Source of the DNA: Aphanocapsa sp. GSE-SYN-MK-11-07L
GTDB lineage: Bacteria > Cyanobacteriota > Cyanobacteriia > Thermosynechococcales > Thermosynechococcaceae
Assembly (NCBI GenBank): GCA_019359715.1
Contig: JAHHGS010000117.1
Coordinates: forward strand, 1-36,463
DNA length: 36,463 nt
Direction of reading: 5' to 3'
The translations under genes were made by a program, and so were the position numbers. Shown here piece after piece: positions 17,502 to 25,328 of this stretch. The stretch's first letter is position 1. The number at the start of each line of letters is the position of its first letter. The notes under the pieces are model-generated. The model saw only the letters and a program-made list of their open reading frames with translations. It had not been told where the DNA came from and searched no databases.

Positions 17502-17760
17502 GGGAATAAGAAAAGTCCTACGGCATTAGCAGCATCCATACCCCTATTCGTGCTTTAGGTCTGCTAATTTGCGCCTTGCCCTTTCGGAACAAGTTGCCCT
17601 TTCGAGGACTTGGTATTGGCTACATGGGGGGATGTAGCCCTATTTATAATTTAGATTTTCCTATCTCTAGCCACCAGCGTAACCTTACGGAGATTATTGA
17701 AGGTAATACGTTCTTCTACCGAGGAACACCGTATTTCTACGGAAGTTTTTCCTGCCAAAC
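17502..17760 (+). repeat. structured dispersed element, copy A
   Basis: This non-coding unit opens with aataagaaaagtcct and includes attagcag/ctgctaat (stem 2), cttg/caag, two ttgccctttcg repeats and an aggact that pairs with the opening agtcct (stem 1). It is followed by ggctacat/atgtagcc (a stable hairpin with a T-rich tail), an accagcgtaa..tta hairpin, and cgta/tacg near 17735. A second copy lies about 520 bp downstream. Stems are preserved while loops differ, which suggests RNA or ssDNA structure is under selection. I do not recognise the family. The drawn strand is the one on which the T-rich tail follows the hairpin. Confidence 0.7.
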
Positions 17761-18022
17761 TGGAACTCTAGACCAATCTTGATTGACCTTGTAAAAAGAT
17801 TTTTCTGGAAACCTGTTGTGAATTCATCGTAGCTGTTCTTGAGGTGAGAACGGATTATTTGTTTAAAGGTTTTGTTCCACAACGTCTTTAAACAATAATT
17901 CTATTCATCTCAGCAGCAGATTCTACCAATCAGATCTCGCGACTGATTTAGAAACAGATTTAGAGTTCTACAGGACTTTGTGAAACCAAACGGATGATTG
18001 GATTTGTATATATTGAGTTTTC

Positions 18023-18285
18023 CTGAATAAGAAAAGTCCTTCGGCATTAGCAGCATCCATACCCCTGAAATGTGCGTTTTAGGTCTGCTAATTTGCGTCT
18101 TGCCCTTTCGGAACAAGTTGCCCTTTCGAGGACTTAGGTTAGGCTACATGGGGGTTTGTAGCCCTTATTTATAACTGTAAGCCTTCTCTGGCTTCAGCTA
18201 CCAGCGTAGTTTTACTGAAGTTAATCGAAAAACATCTAAATTTTCTAATCACCATCGTATTTCTACGGAAATCGCTGGCTTGACT
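18023..18285 (+). repeat. structured dispersed element, copy B
   Basis: This copy aligns with copy A over about 120 nearly identical bases (aataagaaaagtcct to the gtagccc hairpin) and more loosely after that. Stem 1 is agtcct/aggact, stem 2 attagcag/ctgctaat, and the third hairpin ggctaca/tgtagcc. In the next hairpin the sequence is cttcag..ctgaag where copy A has another pairing at that place. The unit ends near atttctacggaaat. The gap between copies (17761-18022) holds a perfect ttgtttaaag/ctttaaacaa hairpin and no gene. After copy B, gactgcc and ggtagtc can pair. No gene is visible from 17361 to 18401. Confidence 0.7.
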
Positions 18286-18401
18286 GCCTAATCTGAACAT
18301 TTATATCACGTGATTCGTAAGCAAAAATGATAGCGTAAGGTAGTCACTTTGGAAACCGCTCTCCACCACCAATTTAAGATTACTGGACTGAGTTCAAGCT
18401 T

Positions 18402-18902
18402 TTAGCGCAAGGCAATCTGCAAATAGATAAACAAAACAAAACCAATCAGCACGACTAGCTTCATGACACCAACAGTGTCTTCTAAGCTGTGGCAGCGCCG
18501 CTCTAATTTTTCTAGATTGGCACTGTAAGCATGGAGAGAATTAAGTAAATACTCATGCGAATCTTTTAAAGGTTGAATTCCGTCGCTCTCATGACTTTGC
18601 TCTCTATTCCTCTGTTGCGAATAATTGATCTGTTCGCGGAGTTGCTTGATAACGGCATCAAACTCCAAGTGTAAGTTGGTAATTTGCGACTGAAGCTGTT
18701 GAGCTGAAGTTTCAAGTTGAGATTCTAGCTGCAACGCCCGTTCTTCAAGCCCGGCGGACTGGGCAGGAAGGTCTTGATGCGCTTGAGACAGTTGCGTAAA
18801 TTGCGATCGCACCTGAGAAAGGTCATCTAACACCTGTGCAGACTGGGCAAATCTTTGTCTTAACTTGAACAATTCCTGTTCAATTTGGTCAATCTCAGCC
18901 AC
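18402..18902 (-). CDS. coiled-coil protein with C-terminal membrane anchor
   Basis: This 166-residue protein is heptad-rich, Gln/Leu/Glu-rich helix from residue ~4 to ~145. It is followed by one hydrophobic segment at the extreme C-terminus (VVLIGFVLFIYLQIAL) and a final Arg. This is a tail-anchored, cytoplasm-facing coiled coil. I do not recognise a family. It lies 77 bp downstream of the response-regulator gene on the same strand and may be co-transcribed with it, so it could be an effector or partner of that regulator, but nothing shows it directly. Confidence 0.72.
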   Translation of the reverse strand: MAEIDQIEQELFKLRQRFAQSAQVLDDLSQVRSQFTQLSQAHQDLPAQSAGLEERALQLESQLETSAQQLQSQITNLHLEFDAVIKQLREQINYSQQRNREQSHESDGIQPLKDSHEYLLNSLHAYSANLEKLERRCHSLEDTVGVMKLVVLIGFVLFIYLQIALR

Positions 18903-18979
18903 TCTATAAAATTCCTGATTTTTATGTAAACAAATGTAAAAAAATTAAAAAACTATACTTTGGTTTGGATTTTTACTAA

Positions 18980-19978
18980 TCAAACAAGTTTAGAACTAAT
19001 CAGCAGAGGATGCAGCTTCGACTCCAAACCATCAGCCTGTTCACAAAGTTTATTTAGGGACTGAATTTGCCAGTAGGCTTGCAGGAGCCGATAAACCTCC
19101 GTAGATGGCTCAAAGACTTGTACTAAGGCATTGAAGAAAATTTTACAAGATTGTTCCTCTGGCCACTGCTGTAAGATTTCGCTCAGCCAAGTGAAAGCTT
19201 CTGAAGGGTTCACAGACCAAGCTGCGCGCGAGATATGCAGACGGACGAGGAGGTCAAAGCCCTGAGTTTGAGCGCTCTCAAAAGCCACTTTGAAGTACTT
19301 CATGGCTAGGGGCGCTTGTTGCTTGAATTTGTAAATGAGCTGTCCGGTTAGATAAAGCGCACAGACATGTTTGGGAGTTCGCTGTAACTGTTTTTCAAGC
19401 TGATTGATGACTTCAACTGCAACAAGCCGATCGTTGATAGATGCTAATAGGCCAAGAATTGCGTCGATCTCAAACTGAGCTGGATCGCCAATTAATTGCT
19501 GTACCTGCTTTCTGGTATCAGGCTGATCTGAGGGAATCGGCAGAGTATCGGCAGGATCGGCTGCGTTTTCCTGAGCTAAAAGTTTTTCAAGCAGTCCTGG
19601 CCCGAGTTGGCTATAGCCCCGATTCAGCGATCGAATCGAGTTAGCTAAATCTTCAGCGGAGGTGTCTTTAAGCAGATATCCCTTGGCACCAGCTTTGAGG
19701 GCTTTAGCAACTAAATCGTTTTGATCAGAGCCACTCAGCAGCAAAATTGAAACTTGGGGAAAGCTGTTGCTAATCAGTTTGGTCGCTTCAACGCCATCCA
19801 TCACAGGCATGTACTGATCAATCAGTAATACATCAGGTAAGAGGTCTTTCACTAATTTAATCGCATCCTGTCCATTGAAGCCTGTCCCCACAATCTTAAT
19901 GTCTGGCTCTGACTCTAGGAGGATACTCAGCCCCTGAGTAAATATTTTTTGATCATCAACAATTACAACTCGAATCAT
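18980..19978 (-). CDS. response regulator with helical output domain
   Basis: Residues 1-120 are a CheY-like receiver close to the NarL type: D8-D9 acidic pocket, phosphoacceptor D54 in LLIDQYMPVMDG, S82 and K104 in GYLLKDTS. The usual NarL HTH is absent. Instead, residues ~145-332 are helical, with a pattern (ALYLTGQLIYKF...AMKYFKVAFE) that suggests TPR-like repeats. The output is therefore probably protein binding and not DNA binding. No kinase is adjacent in the window. It starts at ATG 19978 and is divergent from the small-protein gene at 20352. Domain naming beyond the receiver is inference. Confidence 0.88.
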   Translation of the reverse strand: MIRVVIVDDQKIFTQGLSILLESEPDIKIVGTGFNGQDAIKLVKDLLPDVLLIDQYMPVMDGVEATKLISNSFPQVSILLLSGSDQNDLVAKALKAGAKGYLLKDTSAEDLANSIRSLNRGYSQLGPGLLEKLLAQENAADPADTLPIPSDQPDTRKQVQQLIGDPAQFEIDAILGLLASINDRLVAVEVINQLEKQLQRTPKHVCALYLTGQLIYKFKQQAPLAMKYFKVAFESAQTQGFDLLVRLHISRAAWSVNPSEAFTWLSEILQQWPEEQSCKIFFNALVQVFEPSTEVYRLLQAYWQIQSLNKLCEQADGLESKLHPLLISSKLV

Positions 19979-20351
19979 TGGACTATATTGATGACGAAAA
20001 TTACGATTTCAGTATTTTACAGGAGTTGTTCAAGGCTTGGTTGTTAATTTCTGACCAAACGACACAGTTCCCCCTAGCATGGCATTTCTTGGGGATACAC
20101 GACAAGGGTGCCCCTTTATCGGGAAAAAATTACCCTTCCAGCCTCGTCTGCAATCATTTTGAGGTGAGAGCGGCTCTCTGAGGAAGACGTTGCTGATTCT
20201 ACCTGTCGCGATCGCCGCCCAGGTTAGGACAGGTCAGGTTTTGAAAGCGTTTATCCGCAAGGCTTTCAAAATATGCTCTGAATTGATCTGATATTTTGGG
20301 CGGAAGAGTACACTGGAGATAGTTCCATTGGGTTCATTGAGGAATTAAAAC
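19979..20351. other. divergent intergenic region with hairpins
   Basis: This 373-bp region lies between the regulator and the 59-residue gene. A frame starting at 19978 on the plus strand is probably spurious. It contains aagggt..accctt (about 20103-20136) with gcccc/ggg inside, and a perfect ttttgaaagc/gctttcaaaa hairpin (20239-20271) that belongs to the left inverted repeat described separately. Promoters for both genes should lie here; I see no clear -35/-10 pair. Confidence 0.45.
20210..20271 (+). repeat. left inverted repeat of flanking pair
   Basis: The segment 20210-20248 (gatcgccgccc, aggttaggac, aggtcaggttttgaaagc) is about 90 percent complementary to 21313-21354 on the other side of the two genes. 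It continues into a hairpin ending ggctttcaaaa at 20271. Both copies end in the same ttttgaa...ttcaaaa stem. Confidence 0.75.
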
Positions 20352-20531
20352 ATGGGCAGCTTGCTAACTTTAGTTCTGATTGTGGTCTATGCCGGGGGTG
20401 GTTGGAAGTTTTGGCAGGGATTTAACCGCACCAACTTTAGCCAAAATAAGCTGATGCTGACCCTGTTTTGGCCGCTGCTGCTGGTGAACAAATCCTACCG
20501 CCAGAATTTTAATCGTGCCCTCAAGGGTTGA
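20352..20531 (+). CDS. 59-residue conserved membrane protein
   Basis: This short gene is supported by an ATG preceded by gaggaatt and by a peptide (MGSLLTLVLIVVYAGGGWKF, then WQGFNRTNFSQNKL and WPLLLVNKSYRQNF) that I recognise as a widespread, well-conserved cyanobacterial small protein. It has an N-terminal hydrophobic helix and a second WPLLL segment before a basic, RQNFNRALKG tail. Function is unknown. It precedes the methyltransferase gene by 20 bp on the same strand and lies inside the flanking inverted repeats. Confidence 0.8.
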   Translation: MGSLLTLVLIVVYAGGGWKFWQGFNRTNFSQNKLMLTLFWPLLLVNKSYRQNFNRALKG

Positions 20532-20551
20532 CCTGTAGACCTGTAGATAAG

Positions 20552-21295
20552 ATGGCCAAAAAAACAGATCACTCTGCTCAGACGGCGGCTACTTTTAGTC
20601 AAAAGTTACCAGGGTCACAGGTTGAAGACTGGCAAACCCAAATTGGCAAGGTGGGCGATCGCTACAATCGCGAATATCGACGCGAAGCCTTTACGCTGCC
20701 CCCAGAAATTGAGGCGATGCCAATTTTTCATGACTGGGCGGCTGGCTCGCTGCAAGCAAAAATTGCCTCACCCTTCTGGCAGTTAATCAAGCCCCAGAAA
20801 AATCAGCACTGTTTAGACATTGGCTGTGGGCTGAGTTTTCTGATTTATCCTTGCTGGCGGGAGTGGAACGTCTATTTTCATGGCCAAGAAATTAGTTCGG
20901 TAGCGCAAGAAGCTCTGAACAGTCGAGGATCGCAGCTTAACTCGAAACTGTTCAAGCGGGTGGAACTAGCGCCTGCTCACCAACTCCGCTCCGAAGACAA
21001 TCAGTTTGACTGGGCGATCGCCACCGGGTTTAGCTGCTATTACCCCCCAGACTATTGGGCAGCCGTCATCACAGAAGCAAAGCGGGTCTTGAAGGCCAGC
21101 GGGCAGCTCATTTTTGATGTGGTTGATCCTGACCTTCCCTTAGCGGAGAATTGGGCAATTTTAGAAACCTACTTAGGGGCAGAGGTGTTTTTGGAACCTT
21201 TATCAACCTGGCAAAAACTGATTCAGACTGCTGGCGGCAAGATCAGCGGTACGGTCTCTGGCGAATTGTTTCAGGTTTACAAGGTCAGCTTTTGA
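20552..21295 (+). CDS. class I SAM-dependent methyltransferase
   Basis: This 247-residue protein has a class I Rossmann methyltransferase core. Motif I is LDIGCGLSF (residues about 88-96), followed by a motif II-like FHGQEIS, then FDWAIATGF and LKASGQLIFDVV. The N-terminal ~70 residues are helical. The substrate is unknown; I take it as a member of the Methyltransf_11-type small-molecule family. The start at ATG 20552 is preferred over the TTG eight codons upstream. It is directly downstream of the 59-residue gene. The gene ends inside the right inverted-repeat hairpin (its TGA lies in ttttgaagg). Confidence 0.82.
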   Translation: MAKKTDHSAQTAATFSQKLPGSQVEDWQTQIGKVGDRYNREYRREAFTLPPEIEAMPIFHDWAAGSLQAKIASPFWQLIKPQKNQHCLDIGCGLSFLIYPCWREWNVYFHGQEISSVAQEALNSRGSQLNSKLFKRVELAPAHQLRSEDNQFDWAIATGFSCYYPPDYWAAVITEAKRVLKASGQLIFDVVDPDLPLAENWAILETYLGAEVFLEPLSTWQKLIQTAGGKISGTVSGELFQVYKVSF

Positions 21296-21354
21296 AGGAC
21301 TCGCTTTGCAGGGCTTTCAAAACCTGATCTGCCCTAACCCTGGGTGGCGGATCG
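21290..21354 (-). repeat. right inverted repeat and hairpin after methyltransferase
   Basis: The segment cttttgaagg...gggctttcaaaa folds into a stem, and 21313-21354 is the near-complement of 20210-20248. It lies just after the methyltransferase stop and may double as its terminator. Confidence 0.7.
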
Positions 21355-21436
21355 TCACAGCTAGGATTTGAGTTCTGCCGATTAAAGCCGATAAACTTTC
21401 TCCCTTCCTTCGCCCTGCACTTGCTTGAGTCGCTCA

Positions 21437-22558
21437 ATGATTATTCGGGTATATACCCAACCCCAATCGGGACAAGCCTGGCTAGAGGGTTATCGCCACA
21501 GTCAGCCTGGACTGGTCTGCGTTCTGGGCTTCACTCAGACGGGCTTAATTGCTGGCATTTCAGCGGCAGGGGCTACCCCGAAAGACCGTTGCTACACCGC
21601 GATCGCCGATGGTGAGTTTTTGCTGAACGGGCCAACCCCTAACCCTAGCTATCCGCTGCCGCCTTTGGAGGTGGGGGCTTCACCAGTGCTGATTTCGCGG
21701 GCAGTGACGGCCGGACTAGAGTGGCCAACTTACTTATTTAACGCGGGTTTACCTCAGCCACCGGCGGTGCCTGCGATTGATTTAGGCGGAGTGGCTGCCA
21801 ACTGTGTCTCCACCGGGCAGGCAATGACGATGGCAATCGTTGAACATTTATTTCAGCAAGGCATCAACTGGGGAGAAAAGTTGGCTCAAATTCACCCCTA
21901 CTTGATTTTGGGAGAGTGTGTCGTCGGCGGCACAACCACTGCCTTGGCTGTGCTGACTGGGCTGGGCTACAGGGCAGACAAAAGGGTCAATAGCAGCCAC
22001 CCGATTTGCAATCATGCCCAAAAATGGCAGATTGTTCAGCAAGGATTGCAGGCTGCCGCTGCTTTAGACTTGACTGAACCTTTGCAATTAGCAGCCGCAA
22101 TTGGCGATCCAATGCAAGTTGTCGTAGCGGGGATGGCGATCGCAGCCAGTCGGCGAGCCGGAGTCTTGCTGGCAGGGGGGACGCAGATGCTAGCGGTCTA
22201 TGCTCTGGCGAGGGCGATCGCGCTGGCACGTGACTTGTTTTGGCAGCCCGCAGCGATTGTGGTGGGCACAACCCGCTGGGTGGCAGAAGACCCGACTGCC
22301 GATGCTGTTGGCTTAGCTGCAATGATTGGCGATGTGCCGCTGCTAGCAACACAGCTTAGTTTCGCCACTGCTCGCTATTCACAACTGCAAGCCTACGAGC
22401 AGGGCTACGTCAAAGAAGGGGTAGCGGCGGGCGGCTGCGCGATCTCGGCGACTCTGCATCAAAACTGGGGACAGACAGAGTTGCTGGCAGCGATTGAGGA
22501 AATCTGCGATCGCCAAATCTCAGTCAGTCATTTTTGTCCCTCTGCCCTTGGCTCTTGA
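21437..22558 (+). CDS. CobT-like UPF0284/TIGR00303 family protein
   Basis: This 373-residue protein matches the UPF0284 (TIGR00303) family, distantly related to nicotinate-nucleotide-dimethylbenzimidazole phosphoribosyltransferase (CobT). Recognised features are the ILGECVVGGTTTALA, AIGDPMQVVVAGMA and LAGGTQMLAVYAL blocks. A role in the lower-ligand step of pseudocobalamin synthesis is a family-based proposal. I prefer ATG 21437 (MIIRVYTQPQSG) to the TTG four codons earlier. A 630-bp gene-free region follows it. Confidence 0.85.
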   Translation: MIIRVYTQPQSGQAWLEGYRHSQPGLVCVLGFTQTGLIAGISAAGATPKDRCYTAIADGEFLLNGPTPNPSYPLPPLEVGASPVLISRAVTAGLEWPTYLFNAGLPQPPAVPAIDLGGVAANCVSTGQAMTMAIVEHLFQQGINWGEKLAQIHPYLILGECVVGGTTTALAVLTGLGYRADKRVNSSHPICNHAQKWQIVQQGLQAAAALDLTEPLQLAAAIGDPMQVVVAGMAIAASRRAGVLLAGGTQMLAVYALARAIALARDLFWQPAAIVVGTTRWVAEDPTADAVGLAAMIGDVPLLATQLSFATARYSQLQAYEQGYVKEGVAAGGCAISATLHQNWGQTELLAAIEEICDRQISVSHFCPSALGS

Positions 22559-23190
22559 GTCAAAGCTCCTTCATTTACGCTCTGACACGAAGCATCCAAA
22601 TTCTGAATATAGTAAGGTTTTGGATGACTCGCTTTCATGTCAGTCCGGTTCAAATAGAAGCAGGATTGATTGATATTTAAATTCAGCAAATATACTTATC
22701 TCAAAACCAAAGAAAAAATGATTCTATTGCAATCATTGCGCCTTCAGAGGACTATAGCGATCCGAAAGTGGTTGGCTTTGACTGATTGATTAATTGATTC
22801 GCAAACATCACTGCTGTTTTGGCCCATAAATTTTACCCATAAACCATCGAGTCTGCTGAGATGATTTGAAAACAAGCAGAACATGTTTAGAAAACAGCAA
22901 CAACCATGATTCTAGTCAATTGAGAATAGAAGCAATTTACTGCTTCTATTCGCCTCTAAACCTTGGCAAAAACCCGGAAGGGTTTGCAAAAATTAACTTC
23001 AAAATCCAGTAAAAGTTGTGATTATTATAGTTAATGTTATTTTTCTCTGCCCTGGGATAGACCTGTCAGTTTAGCCGATCCCGTAAAATCGAAGGCTATG
23101 TAGGAGCTTGATTTGTATTACTCCAACTTGCTCCTGCACTATCGTTTAAGTTTTAACTAAGTCGTTTAGGCAGTTTGCCCATCTAGAAAT
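22559..23190. promoter_or_regulatory. long gene-free region upstream of padR-type gene
   Basis: This 632-bp stretch has no credible ORF. It is AT-rich in the middle. It holds a perfect hairpin gaatagaagca/tgcttctattc (22924-22951) and an adjacent aaaaccc/gggttt palindrome (about 22973-22992). The first resembles a terminator but lacks a clear T run. The end nearest the regulator has none of these. It may carry a long 5' leader or a small RNA; I see no match to a known riboswitch. Confidence 0.4.
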
Positions 23191-23574
23191 ATGAAATTTG
23201 AAGATATTTATCAGTTTTTTCGCCAGCCCCCGCCCATCTACTTGAGCAAAGAAGTGGCCGTTTGCTACGTTCTCAACGTTCTGGTTGAAAGTGGCGATTC
23301 CTACGGCACTGCCTTGATTCAATCTATAGAGACGGAGCATCCTCTGTATCGGCTGTCTGATACGGTTCTCTACAATGCCCTTAAATTCCTTGAAGATGAG
23401 CATATGATCACTGGCTACTGGAAGAAAGTAGAAGGTCGGGGCAGACCTCGTCGCATGTATCAAGTCAGAGCAGAAAAAATGACTCAGGCTAAGGAACTGG
23501 CTAGCTTGTGGATTCAGTACGTCAACGACGAAAGCACATTTGAAAAGTCAGCTAAGTCTAGGGCTTCCGTTTAG
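23191..23574 (+). CDS. PadR-family winged-helix regulator
   Basis: This 127-residue protein has the PadR layout. It begins MKFEDIYQFFRQPPPIYLSK; the winged helix spans about 24-100, with the recognition-helix region RLSDTVLYNALKFLEDEHMI and the wing VEGRGRPRRMYQV. The C-terminal helices are shorter than in PadR subfamily 1, so dimerisation may differ. I recognise the MKFEDIYQFF start as a common cyanobacterial PadR-type protein. I do not assign it to a specific regulator such as Pex. It sits alone downstream of a long leader and is convergent with the UDG gene. Confidence 0.9.
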   Translation: MKFEDIYQFFRQPPPIYLSKEVAVCYVLNVLVESGDSYGTALIQSIETEHPLYRLSDTVLYNALKFLEDEHMITGYWKKVEGRGRPRRMYQVRAEKMTQAKELASLWIQYVNDESTFEKSAKSRASV

Positions 23575-23612
23575 ATCGGCTTAAACTTGCTTAAACTTAA
23601 ATAAGTCACTTG

Positions 23613-23640
23613 TTGCCCTCCAGGATTTTATCTGGAGCAA
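23613..23640. terminator. short hairpin between convergent genes
   Basis: ttgccctccag and ctggagcaa pair over 9-10 bases around an 8-base loop (gattttat), in the 89-bp space between the padR-type and UDG stops. It is plausible as a shared terminator; no long T run follows. Confidence 0.45.
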
Positions 23641-23663
23641 TACACTGTGATGCTCAGAAAGCC

Positions 23664-24374
23664 TCAATCAGCCAGCAGTTGCTCAAGCTTTGTCTTCACC
23701 GCTTGAATGTCCTGCCACATCAACCATTTTGGACTGCCTACATCCTTTGAGGGGTTTCGCAGCAGGTAGGCAGGATGCAAGATTGGCATGCACTGTCGCC
23801 CTTGCCATTCCATCCATTCACCCCGGATTTTGGTGATGCCCCGCTTGTCTCCGATCAGACCTTTAACGGCAGTTGCTCCAGTCAACAGAATAATCTTGGG
23901 GTCAACGATCCGAATTTGCTCTAGCAGGTAAGGCAAGCAGGCGGCAATTTCGTCAGGAGTCGGAACCCGATTTTCAGGCGGGCGACACTTAACGATATTG
24001 CAGATGTAAACGTCTTGCTGGGAGTCGAGTTTGACCGAAGCCAAGATTTTTTCGAGCAGTTGACCGGCTTTGCCCACGAAGGGCAGCCCGGTTTCATCTT
24101 CGGTTTGGCCGGGGCCTTCACCAATAATCATTATTTTGGCCTGAGGATTGCCTCGACCGACCACCGCATGGGTGCGCTGCTTGGCTAAATCACAGCGCTG
24201 GCAGCGATCGCAGTGCTTTCCCAAATCAGCAACACTTTGATAAGTGCCACTGGGAATCGGCACTTGAGCACCAGTTGGAATCAGCTCAGGATCAAAATTG
24301 ACCGGGATTGGAGAGACTGGCTCTGAAGGAGGTGCATCCCAATTAAACAGGTTAATTTGTTGTTCACCGGACAT
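23664..24374 (-). CDS. uracil-DNA glycosylase, family 4 (4Fe-4S)
   Basis: This protein removes uracil from DNA. The family 4 marks are GEGPGQTEDETG, FVGKAG and the late HPAYLLRNP motif. The iron-sulfur ligands are visible as CDRCQRC, VKCRPPENR and AACLPYL. I start at ATG 24374 (MSGEQQINLFNW), giving 236 residues; the frame is open 25 codons further upstream. It precedes padR on the opposite strand and follows the IMPase gene, at most 80 bp away. The three genes from here to the GIY-YIG gene run in the same direction and may share transcription. Confidence 0.93.
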   Translation of the reverse strand: MSGEQQINLFNWDAPPSEPVSPIPVNFDPELIPTGAQVPIPSGTYQSVADLGKHCDRCQRCDLAKQRTHAVVGRGNPQAKIMIIGEGPGQTEDETGLPFVGKAGQLLEKILASVKLDSQQDVYICNIVKCRPPENRVPTPDEIAACLPYLLEQIRIVDPKIILLTGATAVKGLIGDKRGITKIRGEWMEWQGRQCMPILHPAYLLRNPSKDVGSPKWLMWQDIQAVKTKLEQLLAD

Positions 24375-24451
24375 GTCGTGATCTGCAAGCGGGGATCGGG
24401 TGCTTTGATTGTAACTAAAAGCCTTGCTCTCGCGACCAGCAAGAGTCACAT

Positions 24452-25318
24452 TTACGCCTGATTGGCATGGGTGAGAGAAATCACTTCCTGTAAACGAGGG
24501 CGGAGCAGTTCAACGTAGCTCGGCCAGCCGACCACAATAGTCTGCCGATGAGCCAAACTGTCGGTTTCAACGGCATCGGGGCTAAAACGGAGAGGTTGGC
24601 CGCTAATGTCGCAGCAAACTAGGCCAGCCGCTTTGGCCAGCGCTAACGGGCCAGTTGTATCCCATAGCTTGACGCGCCTGTTCAAGTAAAAATAAAGTCC
24701 TACCCGCCCGTAAATCACTTCTAGCACCTTTAAGCCAAAGCTGCCTAAACAGTGAAACTGAGCTTCTGGGATGACTTGAGACAGGGCTGGCCCATAGATC
24801 CGCTTGTCTTTATAGCCAATCATGATGGGGCAAAAGTCAACCGATGGGGCGGCTGGAGGATGGGTGTGTAAGGCTTGCGGTTCAGCGTTGCCCGTTGCTT
24901 CAAACAATCCCCAGTTGGGGCCGCCAAAATAGGTGCGATCGCGGCTGGGGCTATAAATCCAACCGGCTAAAGGCTGATAATTTTCCAGCAGCCCAGCCAT
25001 AACGGCATAGCCAGAGCGCCCTTGAATCAGGTCATCGGTGCCATCCAGGGGGTCAATCAGCCAAAAGCGCGACCAGTGTTGCTGAAACAGTTGCACCGAG
25101 GCCTGATTTTCTTCAGTAATCAGCCCATCTTCGGGAAACCAGGCGGTGAAGTTGCTAGTGAGCTGCTGATCTAGACTCCGGTCAATGCTAGTCACAAAAT
25201 CATCCGGGCCTTTGAGATTAATCTCAAACTGCTTCTGAGCCATCTGCTGGGCCTGTTGCCCTGCCTGTCGCAAACTGTGACGAATCTGTTGGTCGTGCCA
25301 GGGTGAGCAGGGCGGCAT
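24452..25318 (-). CDS. inositol monophosphatase family protein
   Basis: This 288-residue protein has the Mg2+-phosphatase motifs of the family: EE (69-70), DPLDGTDDLI (D89, D92, D95) and LWDTTGPLALAKAAG near residue 219. Families with this set include inositol-1-phosphatase, 3'(2'),5'-bisphosphate nucleotidase (CysQ) and fructose-1,6-bisphosphatase-like proteins. The GTDDLI form (in place of GTxNF) is nearer to CysQ-type enzymes, but I leave the substrate open. It is soluble. Ten bases separate its start from the GIY-YIG stop. Confidence 0.88.
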   Translation of the reverse strand: MPPCSPWHDQQIRHSLRQAGQQAQQMAQKQFEINLKGPDDFVTSIDRSLDQQLTSNFTAWFPEDGLITEENQASVQLFQQHWSRFWLIDPLDGTDDLIQGRSGYAVMAGLLENYQPLAGWIYSPSRDRTYFGGPNWGLFEATGNAEPQALHTHPPAAPSVDFCPIMIGYKDKRIYGPALSQVIPEAQFHCLGSFGLKVLEVIYGRVGLYFYLNRRVKLWDTTGPLALAKAAGLVCCDISGQPLRFSPDAVETDSLAHRQTIVVGWPSYVELLRPRLQEVISLTHANQA

Positions 25319-25328
25319 GATAAATCCT

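Noticed and set aside
17576-17782. Short frames inside structured copies A and B
   Set aside because: Frames are not conserved between the two copies while the stems are, so the DNA is more likely structural than coding.
17502-18285. Group II intron or retron for the duplicated element
   Set aside because: No domain V-like hairpin, no GUGYG start and no reverse transcriptase nearby.
19978-20181. 67-codon frame opposite the start of the response regulator
   Set aside because: GTG-type start on the first bases of the divergent gene, hairpin-rich, no family resemblance.
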